In this document: positions 1 through 11,224 of the stretch, in pieces | How positions within the stretch are numbered: the stretch's first letter is position 1 | How the letters are laid out: each line of letters opens with the position of its first letter | NCBI GenBank assembly: GCA_030278955.1 | Contig: JAOANR010000014.1 | Span: forward strand, 33,059,453-33,123,452 | DNA from: Hygrophila difformis | Taxonomy: Eukaryota > Streptophyta > Magnoliopsida > Lamiales > Acanthaceae | Direction of reading: 5' to 3' | DNA: 64,000 nt | Translations under genes and position numbers: made by a program | The notes under the pieces: model-generated | The model's database searches: none | Told to the model about the DNA's origin: nothing | Seen by the model: only the letters and a program-made list of their open reading frames with translations

Positions 1-454
1 CCAAATGAAGATCTCGACGGTCATGCTGTCCAGATGTTTTTCTGCTTTGCGGTTGCATATCCGTTCGGACCTTACATAATGGAGGACTCACTTCCCTTAT
101 TGACTCCTCCATTTTTCCTTTTTCTCACTGCCTTGGCTGTTTGCCTCGGTTGTACACTCCCCCGTCTCATCTGAGATTGTGGGGAGGCTGTACCTGAGTT
201 CGATTTCTACCTCTGGGATGTTGTACTATTCGTTCTAGCGTTCGCAGGGGTTGAGGCCAGGTGGTTGGGGTAATCAGCGTAACCTACTTTCAATAATCAA
301 TCCCGCTACCGCTTTTGGTTCCGTCGATGTATCTTAGCAGCGTTATACAAGGTTGGGTTGTTTGACATAATCCTCCAGGTCCTTTTCTTAGGACCTTTCC
401 CTTGTATATGCCTGCATAGACTAGGACGTTTCCCTTGTATATTGTAACTTCGGA
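1..454. other. Non-coding 3' tail of element A (no gene seen)
   Basis: This stretch lies between the end of the integrase frame of element A and the window edge. I see only short frames here. A C-rich run at 158-163, G-rich on the minus strand, could be part of a polypurine tract, but no LTR start can be matched to the 5' LTR at 11757-12346. Tat elements often have a non-coding stretch between pol and the 3' LTR, which fits. Confidence 0.4.
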
Positions 455-1621
455 CTACCCACGCCGTTTTCGGCCGAAGTAGCTTTCTCTTTGTAATTTT
501 CGTCCTTGGAATAAAATGTTTACTTTTCTTGTATAATCCCAAACTGAAGCATAATATTTCTTCATGTATCTTGTATTAACTGGATTTGACATTTGCTCTC
601 TATTTTCATCTGTCAACATGTATGCTCCATTTGGCAATTTCGTCTGAACAATAAATGGCCCCTCCCAATTGGGGCTCCATTTTCCCATTCGGCCATCCTT
701 CTGCTTGGGTGGCCATATAACTTTCCAAACTAAATCGCCAACTTCAAAGTGTTTAACTCGAATTCTCTTATTATACCAATCGGCCACAGCATCTTTGTTT
801 TTCTGTAGATTCTTAAATGCTTTAACCCGATCGGAATTAATATCCAATAATTCATCTTTCATTGTCTGATCATATTGTTTGGCTGACACTTGGTCTGCCT
901 GGCTTGTCCTCAAAGTCAGCACTGTTATTTCGGCGGGCAATATCGCGTCCATCCCATAGGTCAGCCGAAATGGTGTAAACCCAGTGGCTGAAGTCTTAGT
1001 GTTCCAATAGGCCCATAATGCTTCAGGCAACTTTTCATGCCATTTCCTCGGTTGATCTTCAATCATCTTCTTAATAATTCCTATCAGATGTTTGTTTGTG
1101 GCCTCTGCTTGCCCATTTCCTTATGGATAATATGGGGATGAGTGTACAATCTTCATTCCATATTCATTAGAAAAGGCCTTAACTTTATCTCCCACAAACA
1201 CTGTTCCTCTGTCTCTTAAAATCGTATGTGGAATTCCAAACCTGTAAATCAATTGTCTTTTAATAAATTCGATAACCTCTTCTTGAGAAATACTGACGTA
1301 TGCTTGTGCTTCGGCCAACTTTGTGAAATAATTTGTGGCCACCAAGACATACTCGTGTCTCTTTGAAGAAGAGGAGTGGATTTTCCCAATAATATCCATA
1401 GCCCATCCTCGGAATGGCCATGGCTTAATCATAATATGTAACTCTTCGGCCGGTAGCTTCTGGATCGGCCCATGCTTCTGGCATTCGCGACATCCTCTAG
1501 TGTATCTTTTACAATCTGCTCCCATATTCGGCCAATAGTATCCCAACCGAATAATACTCCACTTCATTGATTTTCCAGCTTGGTGTGCGCCGCAAATTCC
1601 TTCATGCACTTTGCCCATCAC
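455..1621 (-). pseudogene. Element A integrase
   Basis: The integrase inserts retrotransposon cDNA into chromosomes. The N-terminal part (1621-1121) has the zinc-binding region ending in CREC, then the catalytic-core segments WAMDIIGKI and the stretch around ILRDRG, which supply the two aspartates. A single TAA stop at 1121-1123 breaks the frame just before the region with the catalytic glutamate (GQAEATNK, about 1067-1115). The frame then continues without shift through 1066-455, giving the core end and the C-terminal DNA-binding part (KWSPNWEGPFIV). One nonsense change therefore separates the two open segments. A frameshift near 1620 separates the integrase from the RNase H upstream. The assignment to the integrase family is firm; activity is not expected. 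Confidence 0.88.
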
Positions 1622-2659
1622 CTTTTAGCATCTTCCTCTCCTACACATCGGAGTAATATTCCATCAACAGCTCGTTTAAAGAGTAATCCTCCTATTATTA
1701 TGTAATCTATCGCTCTCCGCTTTTCGGCAGGATTAGCTTCGCCTGGATCTTCTAAAATTCGCGCTATTTCTTTAATCCATTCAGCCTTCTCAGTTTTGGC
1801 CAAACATAACTCAACATTACCCGCCTTCGGCATTATCCTATACCTTGCCACATGTTGCGCTAATTCATTGGCCAATTTATTCTCTTTTCTCGGGATGTAC
1901 TCAATGTACACCTCATCAAACTCTTCTAATAAATCAATTGCCTCTTCATACAACCCAATTAGCTGTGAGCTCTTAACAGAAAAATCCCCAAGTAATTGTT
2001 GAATAACCACCTGCGAATCTCCCTTGATTACTATGGCCTTGACTCCCTCATTTATTAGCTGTCGTAATCCCGAGATCAATGCCTTATACTCCGCCTGATT
2101 ATTAGTGTAAGACATAGGCAGTTGTACATAATATTTGTATACCTTGCCCTCCGGTGAATGTAGTGTGAACCCTGCTCCCACACCTGAGGCTGCTTTAGAT
2201 CCGTCGAACATCATCGTCCATGGATGTAGGTATACTATTCTTATTTCGTCTCTATCCTTCGGCCAAACTTCCTCTTCGATACCTTCTGGTATTGGAGACA
2301 TCGGATGATCGGCCAAGAAATCGGCTACAATTTGTCCTTTCATAGCCTTTAGTGGTTGGTACTTCAAATCATATGCATTTAATTTCATGGCCCACTTAGC
2401 CATTCTTCGGCTGCTGATTGGATCATTCATCATGATCTTAACTATGTCAACCGAAGCCACCACCACTACTTGTCTTGACTGAATATAATATACCAGCTTT
2501 TGACATGCATGATATAGACTTAGGCACAATTTATGAATCGGCGAATATCTAAGTTCTGCATCCTTAATGATTCTGCTCAAATAGTAGATTGCTCGATCTC
2601 TACCTTCTTCATCTTCTTGGGCCAATAATACTACTATAGATTCTTCGGCCGCTGCTATA
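1618..2659 (-). pseudogene. Element A RNase H plus second plant-type RNase H
   Basis: The first part (from 2659 leftward) is the C-terminal portion of the RNase H that follows reverse transcriptase (AIYYLSR, then DFLADHP). It is followed by a separate RNase H domain with the start motif MMFDGSKAASG, a middle motif NNQAEYKALISGL, and the late motif GDSQVVIQQL. That second domain is what Tat-lineage Ty3/gypsy elements carry in addition to the usual one. The open frame formally starts inside the MITE at 2694, so its first dozen residues are MITE-encoded. In the empty site the residues read straight across (KLY then IAAAEE), so the MITE landed in a coding frame. Confidence 0.87.
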
Positions 2660-2923
2660 TACTTCCTCCGTTTTTGTGACAGTGCAACAAACACTCAATG
2701 CACGCAGTCCAATGTATATTTTGAACCATTAATAACTTAAGTTCGGTATAAGTAAAAAATTTAAAAGTTTGATATTTAAAAACTACATGAAGAGACGAAT
2801 CCAACAAGATCTCATTTGACTATGTTTTTCCTTGTATAACTATGATAAAAATTAGAATCAAACTCGAACAATAAATAGTAGCAAATATTGCTTTGTTGCA
2901 TTATCACAAAAACGGAGGTAGTA
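2660..2923. mobile_element. Stowaway-like (Tc1/mariner) MITE in element A pol
   Basis: The element is 2662-2921 (260 bp), flanked by TA at 2660-2661 and 2922-2923. The terminal inverted repeats are CTTCCTCCGTTTTTGTGA at the left and the complement of CTACCTCCGTTTTTGTGA at the right, 17 of 18 identical, which is the Stowaway-type CTCCCTCCG end. It has no coding capacity. The interior, with a segment like gcagtccaatg and another like cgaatccaacaagatc, recurs in the MITEs at 54616 and 55877 and inside the foldback element at 13080, so one family has been active here. Confidence 0.93.
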
Positions 2924-4167
2924 TAACTTCAACGGTCGGCCGAGGACAGGAGGAACCAACACGGGTGGACTGATTAGAGCCTGTTTTAATTGCTCAAAGG
3001 CTCTCTGTTTGTCGTCTCCCCATTTGAATTCTTCTTCCTTCTTTAACCTCAACAGATCGGTTAATGGTTTTCCTTTCCCGGCCGCATTAGCCAAGAATCT
3101 TCTTAGAAAACCAATCTGACCCAAAAATTTCTGCAAACTCTTCCAATAATGAGGTGGTCTTGCTTCCTGGATGGCCTTTGTTTCGTTTGCATCTACCTCT
3201 ATACCCTTGTTATGCATCAAGAACCCCAGGAAATTCCCTGCTTGTACTCCAAAAGCACACTTGGCTGGATTCATCTTGACTCTGTGCAACCTCATTCTTG
3301 CAAACACTCTTCTTAAATCAGCCAAATGACTCTCCATATCTTTGTACCTGACCATGACATCATCAATATAGACTTCTACGCAGTCTCCTATTAGATCATG
3401 AAAGACATAATTCATGGCCCTTTGATATGTAGCCCCAACATTCTTCAAACCAAATGGCATAACTACCCATTCATAAATGCCAATGGCACTGGGCATCTAA
3501 ACGCAGTACTGTGTATGTCTTCTTCGGCCATAAAGATTTGGTTATAACCAGAATAACCATCCATAAAAGATAACATTCCTTGCTTTGCGGCCGAATTAAT
3601 TAACAAATCAACAATAGGCATCATATACTCATATTTGGGAGTTGCTATATTGAGATTTCGGAAATCAATACAAACTCTTAACTTCCCATTTTTCTTTATT
3701 ACAGGTACAATATTCGATAGTCATTCTATATATTTAGCTGGCCTAACAAATCCGGCCGCTGACAATTTCTCTATCTCTTCCTTAATCTTTGGGACGATTT
3801 CGGGCACTGCCCTCCTGGCCGGCTGTTTATGCAGCCTGAACCCCTCTTTAATAGGTGGCCTGTGCTCTACAATCGATCTTTCTAAACCAAGCATTTCTGT
3901 GTAATCCCATGCAAAACAATCTTTGAACTCAACTAAGACCTCCTTGAATCGGCTGATCATATGTTGATCCAGGTTCGCACTGATTGGAATCTCCCTTAGA
4001 TGTTCGTCTGTGCCAACATTGATCATTTTCAGAGGGTCTTGTGCTTTGAAGTCCGGTGTCGTCTTTGGAATTGCATCCATGAGTTCACTCCATCTTGCCT
4101 TTTCGTCCACAGGTCCGAGTTCGGCCGACTCGAACTCGGTTATTTCTTTGCTGCTTTCTTCCATCAT
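2924..4167 (-). pseudogene. Element A reverse transcriptase
   Basis: Reverse transcriptase copies the element RNA into DNA. The upstream segment (4167-3721) has the lead-in to the RT domain (EIEKLSAAGFVRP). Frame then breaks at the stop near 3720; the region 3720-3497 still encodes recognisable RT (for example a segment like VCIDFRNLN) but not in one frame. The 3496-2924 segment has the downstream palm with the catalytic YIDDVMV motif (about 3350-3373) and the connection region (GFLRRF). The YIDD form is usual in the Tat and Athila groups. The right-hand open frame continues past 2924 into the Stowaway MITE and ends there. At least one frameshift and one stop make it non-functional. Confidence 0.88.
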
Positions 4168-4975
4168 TTATCTTCTTTTAAAGATGGTCGTGGTTCGGCT
4201 TGGTATCTTACCTCGAATCCCAAATCCATCCAATCACACTCAACAACCTCTAGGTATCGATCCCCTACCACCGCCAGGAACGGTTGTATGGGTTCCTCAT
4301 ACGGCACTGCATCAATTCGTCCGGCTGAACTGGCTGGAAACAGAGGCTGATCCCCATCAACTTCTTCCACCGTGCCATCGTTCTTCCAAAATCATATCTT
4401 CTGGTGAAGGGTTGATGGCAAACATCTTGTTGTGTGAATCCAACATCGGCCTAATAAGCCGCATATGGGACCTCAGCATCTACTACAAAGAACATAGTCG
4501 GAATCAAAATTGTTTCGACTGTCACGTCTACCAGATACATCCTTCAGCCGCCGTCTGGGCTCCTACAAAGCTCAACACCTTCATTCTTGTAGGCAGCTGA
4601 TCCTCTCTAGTTTGGCCGATTTTAGCCAAAGTAGATAACGGCATGATATTCACGGTCGCTCCACCATCCACAGACATTCTTCTCAAAGGCCTCCCATTCA
4701 CCCAGCCCTTAACATACGAAGGCCTCACATTGAGGCATCATTGTAGTGGGAGGTAAAATGATACTTGGTTGTGCATCTGGGATGAAGGCCTTATATCTTT
4801 CTTCATCATTCTTTTCAACTTCGGCCTCTGGCCGAAGCGCTTCCATCTTGGCAAAACAAAAGTCCACTACAGGCTCTTCTTTGCCGAAGTATTCTCCTTC
4901 CTTCTGACAAAATAGCACAGCCGGTTCAGTATCGGACCAATACTCTTCATTGCTTGCTATGGTCATGCCTACCAT
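4164..4975 (-). pseudogene. Element A protease region, fragmented
   Basis: Three short frames cover this piece: 4975-4709, 4728-4528 and 4370-4164. The middle one contains VDGGATVNIMPLS, the D-G-G-A active-site type of retrotransposon aspartic protease, which cleaves the Gag-Pol polyprotein. The frame 4975-4709 is acidic and lies between Gag and protease; the frame 4370-4164 lies between protease and reverse transcriptase and has no recognisable motif. The segments are in different frames, so the copy is broken at several places. Confidence 0.72.
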
Positions 4976-5134
4976 GTTGGCGCTAGATCCAAAGTCGAAC
5001 TTGAATTGCCTAATTGAAAGAGTTTCATTATTTGGGACAATAGACGTTTTAGGTTTCCATTCACTTATTCGAACTGGTCTAGGCTTCCATTCTTCTTCAA
5101 TTTCTCCTAAGTCATTGTCGGCCCGAAGCTCTTT

Positions 5135-6261
5135 TTATTTCGGCCGAAATTCTATTTTATTTTTCAGCCGATCTTCATTGTTCTTCGACTTATGCACTCC
5201 CTGCTTCCTACTTTCGGCTGACTTGAGATGAGCCGAAAATATCTTGTTTAAAATTATTCCTTCAGAAAAAGAATCATCATTTGGGAAGTCTTCCTCCATG
5301 TGCATCATTTCATATTCTTCTTCATGTGCTGCGGCAGCTTTCAACCGTTGCATTCTCCTCTTGAATGTGCGATACGATCCTTTCCCTTTTGGGGTAATCG
5401 CATCATTCGCATGCCAAGTCAAAGTTTCAAAACGGCCCCGGCCAAAGTGCCCCCGTTTTGGAGAGTTTTGGACCCATTGACCCACCTGAGTATTAGCTGG
5501 TGGTCTTCTGAACTTCTTCATTTCCGGAGATACAGCTTCTTCGGGGACTGTAATCTGTATTACAGTTTTCCCATTCTTTTTATCCGATGTTAGCTTCATC
5601 TCCGAATCCCAACCGTTAGTGATTATTTTCAAAGTCGGCTTTTCTTTCTCTTCTTTCAACTCCAAGTTTTTTCCTTCGTCCGACTGTTTGATCCATTCTT
5701 TGACCTCATAATCACCCAGTCAGTTGAAAACATCTGATACCTTCTCTTTCCCTTCTGGGGCGAACCCAATCGTCTCCATACTCTCGTCTTCTTCTGACCC
5801 GGTGGATGTTCTCCCAGCCGGTCGAGTACAGACCCTTTACTAGTAGATGGCTGATCCCCTAGCCGATTATGAACAGACTTCTTTTGATCAGGATGTACCA
5901 TCACCATATTGGCAACTGGGAACGGGTTCTTATCAATAGCCATCAATCTGTCCAAGAATTTCAGTTTCCCATCATCAATATGCTTCTGGACCATCTTCCT
6001 GAAATGTCCGCAGACCGCAGTGGTATGAGTGGCAGATGCATGAAATCTACACCATCCAGCTTCCACTTGTTCCTTTGTCGGCTGCGGGTGATTTCCCTTG
6101 AACTCAAAAAGTCCATTCTTCAAGCAATAATCAAAGACTTCATCCATCTGAGAAAGATCAAAAGTATAGAATCTTTGAGATTCATCTCTAACTTCACCCT
6201 CCTTTTCCTTTCCTCTTACTGGCCGAAGAGCTGGACAATTTATAGGCTTCTTGATTACCAA
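5135..6261 (-). pseudogene. Element A Gag C-terminal region
   Basis: Two open segments, 6261-5656 and 5665-5135, are out of frame with each other. The first has WCRFHASATHTTAVCGHF, a Cys/His cluster seen near the end of Gag in Tat-type elements where it may bind RNA, followed by a hydrophilic linker with repeated DRLG motifs (HNRLGDQP, LDRLGEHP). The second segment is charged and includes GRGRFETLTWHANDAI. The Gag core lies upstream at 7048-6641, and 6640-6262 between them has no long frame. Assignment rests on position and on resemblance to Gag of such elements; the linker repeats are not diagnostic. Confidence 0.7.
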
Positions 6262-6640
6262 CTCGGCCCTTGCAACTTCAGCTAAGGCGGGGACATCATC
6301 TATATTAAATTCTTCTCCGACCTCACACCTGTCCAGAGACTCTGCAAAGGACGCAGCCGATTGGATAGGTTGAGATCTTCCGCCTTGGCTTCGGCTTGAC
6401 TTAAAAGCCGTTTATTCTGCCAAGTAAGTTTCCATCCTTATTGCTTCGGCCGTTAATTCGGCCACCGTCCTTGGTCTTGTTACCATTAATCTATCTTTGA
6501 TAGCAAATTTCAGATTTTGCTTCAAAATTTGAATATATTAATGTTCTGGCAACATCGTCTTCATTTGAGCCTTGACAGCATGGAACCTCTCCAAACACTC
6601 ATTCGTTTCTCTTGCTTTCTGCTTGGTAGAGGTTTGGTCA

Positions 6641-7048
6641 CTACTGACACCTCAGGACTAGTATTATAGAATCGGTCATGAAATAACCATTCCATTTCTG
6701 CACAAGTATTACTGATCCTGGTGGTAAATTAATATACCATTCAAACGTTGGACCAGTTAGTGACAAACTAAACAGAATCAACTTATAGAAATCATTCTGT
6801 GCTATTCCAGTGCATTGAGCTGTGAATCGGCCGATATGTTCAATCGTCGATCCGCCGACTTCTCTTGAAAACGTATTAAAATCAGGAACCTTAACTCCTC
6901 TAGGCAACGGATATTGCTCTTCTATGTAATTAGGATAAGGTTTTCTATATATCGGTCGATTCTCCTGACTGTTATGTTTCTAAATAAGTACGAATGATCT
7001 CTGCTATGAGCTCTCTATCAACCAATTGTGGCTGATTCTGCTACAGTG
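6641..7048 (-). pseudogene. Element A Gag core, left of the hAT insertion
   Basis: The open frame 6907-6641 contains VPDFNTFSREVGGSTIEHI and LSLTGPTFEWYINLPPGS, the conserved core of plant Ty3/gypsy Gag (retrotrans_gag family), which forms the virus-like particle shell. Upstream (6908-7048) the frame is broken by stops but still belongs to Gag. The rest of the N-terminal Gag continues on the far side of the hAT element at 11225. The frame ends with a shift near 6645. Confidence 0.8.
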
Positions 7049-7056
7049 GTGGATAC
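7049..7056. repeat. Target-site duplication of the hAT element, left copy
   Basis: The 8 bases gtggatac directly precede the left inverted repeat and recur at 11217-11224 after the right one. Confidence 0.95.
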
Positions 7057-7870
7057 CAAGGTTGTTAAAATCGCGATCCTGATCGTAGGATCGCACGATC
7101 CTACGATCTTAAGGACCAAAAACGATCTGGATCGGTCTAAGATCGAAAATGAGTTGAGATCGGGCTAGGATCGTTGGGATCGGGCTAAGATCACAGGATC
7201 GGTTAAGGATCCGATCCTAACATTTCTGCTTTCTCAAAATCTTCTCAAACTCGTCACTCCCAAAATCCAGATCTAGGTTTCGCGACTCTGGGACATCGAC
7301 TTCTCCGTCCCTTCCGCCCCTCCCGACCTCCGGCCCTCCGGCGTCCGGCCATCCCTTCGCTGGTCGCATCAGCCATCACCGTTGCATTCCCCATCTCTTT
7401 TGTTGTCTCATTCCCTTCATCGTCGGTTCGGGCGTTCAGCTTCAGCCCTTCATCTTCGCCTTCAGCCCTTCCATTTCAGGCTTTCAGTCTTCGTTACCTT
7501 CGATTTGTTGGTCGGCTTCAGCCCTTTGGTTCATCCTACCTACTGCGATTGGAGGTATACATTTTATTTAAGGGTTTTTATTTCTTGGCTTGGTCTGTTG
7601 GTTGTTGCGATTGGAGGTACAATTATCAAATTTCAATTTCAATTATGCTTGGTCAGTTGCCTCTTGATTGGAATTCTTTGTTGTTGATTGGAATTGTTAG
7701 TTGAAGTTCTAAGTTCTGTTGCAATTTTAGTTTTTTTATTTGTCTCTGTTGCTAGTTGATTATACATTATAGTGCCTGTTGATTTTTCTAAAAAGTTAAA
7801 GCAGAAATTTTTTATTAGAATTATTAGTTGTTTCAATTCTGTGTTACTGTCTTCTTTTCAAATTTTATAG

Positions 7871-10863
7871 ATGGCCAGTAGTTCAGCATCCGTATCTACA
7901 CCTTCATCTACTTCTATACCATCTTCATCCGACAAGCAGAAAATAGTTAGAAAAACTGCTCTTGGGTCAAGGACTGATGCTGGTTGGGAATATGGCACAG
8001 ATTTGGGTGGTAGAAAAGTGAAGTGCAAATTCTGTGAATCGGTGTGTACTGGTGGTATCTTTAGATTTAAACACCATTTATCTAGGACAAGCAGCAATTT
8101 ATCCCCTTGCTCAAAGGTTCCAGAAGATGTCAAGATCAAAATCCTAGCATTGCTGGAAGAGAATGAAATATCTTCAAAGAAAAGGAGAGGCATGCTATCA
8201 ATTGATGAAGTTGAAGAAGAGTTTGTAAGGCATGATAAGGGAACTTTGGGTGGTTTTGTCACAAAAAAGGGTAAGGCTCAAAGCACTTTGAATTCTTCTT
8301 GGAAAAAGGATGAGCGAGAGAAGGTTTTCCAACAAATTTGTAGGTTTTTTTACACAAGTGCTTTATCATTTAATTGTGTAAATAATCCTGAGTTTGGCAA
8401 AATGGTTCAAATGATTGGTGAATTTGGGAGAGGGCTTGATCCACCTTCTTATCATGAAATGAGAGTTACATTCTTGAAGAAAGAATTGGATTACACTCGA
8501 TCTATGCTTGAAGACTACAAAAAGGAATGGAAAAAAACTGGGTGCACATTGATGAGTGATGGTTGGACAGATAAGAAAAATAGGTCAATTTGTAACTTTC
8601 TTGTGAACAGTCCTAAAGGTACTATTTTCTTGGCATCAGTAGACACATCTGACATTATAAAGACAAAAGAAAAGGTCTTTGCAATGTTAGATGAATTTGT
8701 TGAAAAAGTTGGGGAAGAAAATATTGTTCAAGTGGTCACAGACAATGCTGCAAATTATAAAGATGCCGGTGAGATGTTAATGGTAAAACGAAAAAAATTA
8801 TTTTTGACACCGTGTGCAGCACACTGCCTTGACTTGATTTTGGAGGACTTTGAAAAGAAAATTGAGGAGCATAAAGAGACCATATCAAGAGGAAGAAAAC
8901 TCACAAGTTTCATCTACAACAGGACACGACTTATTTGTTTGTTGAAAGAATTTACAAAGGGGAAAGAATTACTTAGGCCTGGGGCAACTAGGTTTGCCAC
9001 ATCTTATCTTACCCTTGCTCGTTTACATGAGCAAAAGGGTGCACTGATCTCGATGTTTGCATCTGAAAAATGGGTGAGTAGCAACTATGCAAAATCTGAG
9101 GCAGGAAAGAATGTCGAGGCTACAGTTTTGGATAATGTAGGCTTTTGGGGGTCAGTTGCATCATGTCTTAAAGTTGCTGTACCATTGATTAAGGTTCTTC
9201 GAATGGTGGATTCAGATTCTCAACCTGCTATGGGTTTTATTTATCATGCCATGATCAATGCAAAGAAAGAGATTAAAGACAACTTCAAGAATATTCAAGC
9301 AAGGTATTTTTTAAATTTTAAAGTTTAAATATCAAGTATAGGCCTGTTTTTATAAATCTTAAAACTTTTATAGGCATGTTTTATATATCAAGTATAGGCG
9401 CTAAGTATCTCTGAATTTTGATGGATTAGAAATTGGATGATTGTTAGAATGTGCTATATTGATGATTGGCTGCTGTTGCTGATGTGGTTTGTTAGAGCCT
9501 AGCTTTGTTGTTCCTTATGTTTCAAAAAAAAGAAAAAAGAAAAAAAGGGAAGAGTAACTTGATGGTCCTGGGAATGTTTTATTTTTTGCTGTTGGGTTGA
9601 TGGTCCTGGAAGAGTAACTTAGAGGTGATCATATTTGCTGAATGTTGCTTTTGATCACTGTGTTGAGGCACTGCATGTTATCTTGTGGTGGCCGGAAACT
9701 GTACTGGTCTTTTTCTTATTAGAAATAAAATACCTTTCACTTTCAAAAAAAATATCAAGTACTTTACAGGATGGCAATTCTATTTATTTATTCAAGTACT
9801 TTATTTTAGTATTATTCAAGTATCAATTCTATTTTATTTAACTGTACTTTATATTATATTTTAGGTACCAGCCTGTTTTTGATATCATTGATGAAAGATG
9901 GCAAAACCAGCTATATAGGCCTCTTCATGTAGCAGGATATTATCTTAACCCAAGGATGCAATATAATTCTGATTTTCAAGGTGATCTGGATTTATTAAAC
10001 GAGGATTATATGTGTGTCTTGAAAGATTGTGTGGCGATCCCAATTTAGCAGCAGAGATTGATTGCCAATTTGATCAATTCAAAAATTCAAGAGGGCTCTT
10101 TGGTCTTGAAGTAGCTAAACGAACTAGGGATGTAAAATCTCCAGTAGATTGGTGGGATTCCTATGGAGATGAAACAACCGAACTGAAAAAGTTTGCTATG
10201 CGGGTTTTGAGCTTGACATGTTCATCATCTGGTTGTGAGAGGAATTGGAGTGCTTTTGAAATGGTAACTTTAGTTTTCATCTTGATATTATTTTAATTTT
10301 AATCTACATAATATGAACTATTTATTTTTATTTATTTTGTAGGTACATTCTAAAAGAAGAAACCGTCTTCATCAACAAAAAATGAATGATCTTTTTTATG
10401 TGATGTATAATCTGAAGTTAAGTGGACGTCAAAAAAAGAAGTTACAAGAGACGGCAGCTGAAATGGAGCAACTTGAGATGAGTTTTGATAATGTTGGCTC
10501 AGATGATGAATGGATAACTGAGGAAGAATCTTTACACTCTCAAACAAATGAAGATTGTGTCAACAATTTTTATCACGAGAATGATGGTTGTGGAGATGAT
10601 GATTTTCTTGTAAGAGCTGTCAGTGAACAATTTGGTGAATGAGTTACTTTGTTAAATTTGGATATATTTTGATTTAATTTTACTTTGTTTGTATACATTG
10701 TTTGAAATATATTGTTTCATTCATATAAATGCTAATGAAATTTGAGTACAATTTTTGTGTAATTTTTTTTCTTTGAATCTTTGTAGGTGGAGGAGGTTTG
10801 GGAGAAGATTTAGATATTGATTTGGAAGATGGAAACAATGTTGATACATCATTTGAAATATGA
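7871..10863 (+). pseudogene. hAT transposase, four exons, one frameshift
   Basis: The transposase would cut and rejoin the hAT ends. Proposed exons are 7871-9303, 9865-10263, 10343-10634 and 10787-10863; each intron has GT and AG ends and the phases join. Exon 1 encodes a BED-type zinc finger (CKFC, then FKHH, residues about 55-70) and a DUF659-like catalytic region (LMSDGWTDKKN, VVTDNAANYKDAG, PCAAHCLDLILED). Exons 2 and 3 encode the hAT C-terminal dimerisation domain (WWDSYG, LSLTCSSSGCERNWSAF). Exon 4 adds an acidic tail. Exon 2 carries two extra bases in a TG run at about 10011-10017, which shifts the frame. Without that the gene would read through. The start at 7871 follows a long 5' leader inside the element. 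Confidence 0.88.
9304..9864 (+). other. Intron 1 of the hAT transposase
   Basis: The donor follows codon bases AG at 9302-9303 and the acceptor is TTTTAG ending at 9864. The interior has T-rich and A-rich stretches and a short unrelated open frame. I see no gene inside. Confidence 0.7.
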
Positions 10864-11216
10864 TTTGTGATGTTGTGTTTATGTATGTGTTTAATGACTA
10901 AGGTTTTGTTCGTATTGAGGCTTGAGATTGAAGCCATGTCTATGTGTGACCTAGCTAAAAAACATGAATGTTCAATTTGTTTGAGCTGAATATTTGAGTT
11001 TATGAGTTTATTGCTTATATTTGATTTGAGCTGAATCATATATTAGTGTTTGAAATTTAACAGAATCATACATTAGTGTTGAAATGATTATATGTGTATA
11101 GATGTTTTTTTTTTTTTGTAATTTCTTAGGATCTTAGGATCCCGATCCGATCCTACGATCCCGATCTTGCAAATAGAAAAACGATCCTATGTAGGATCCC
11201 GATCTTAACAACGTTG

Positions 11217-11224
11217 GTGGATAC
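11217..11224. repeat. Target-site duplication of the hAT element, right copy
   Basis: This is the perfect second copy of gtggatac, following the right inverted repeat. Confidence 0.95.

Larger units (their letters stand above)
7057..11216 (+). mobile_element. hAT transposon, near-complete, inserted in element A gag
   Basis: The element spans 4160 bp. The target duplication gtggatac is perfect at 7049-7056 and 11217-11224, and 8 bp is the hAT signature. The inverted ends begin CAAGGTTGTTAA and, on the other strand, CAACGTTGTTAAGATC. Both ends carry dense subterminal arrays of GATC-containing motifs such as GGATCG and CGATCCTA (7068-7210 and 11128-11205), which are likely transposase binding sites. 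The interior encodes one transposase gene in the plus orientation. Removing the element and one target copy restores contiguous Gag sequence. It could be an autonomous copy apart from one frameshift, or need only a helper. Confidence 0.95.

Noticed and set aside
7382..7687. A 101-codon frame ahead of the hAT transposase as a second gene
   Set aside because: It lies in the leader of the element, with no motif and a T-rich composition.
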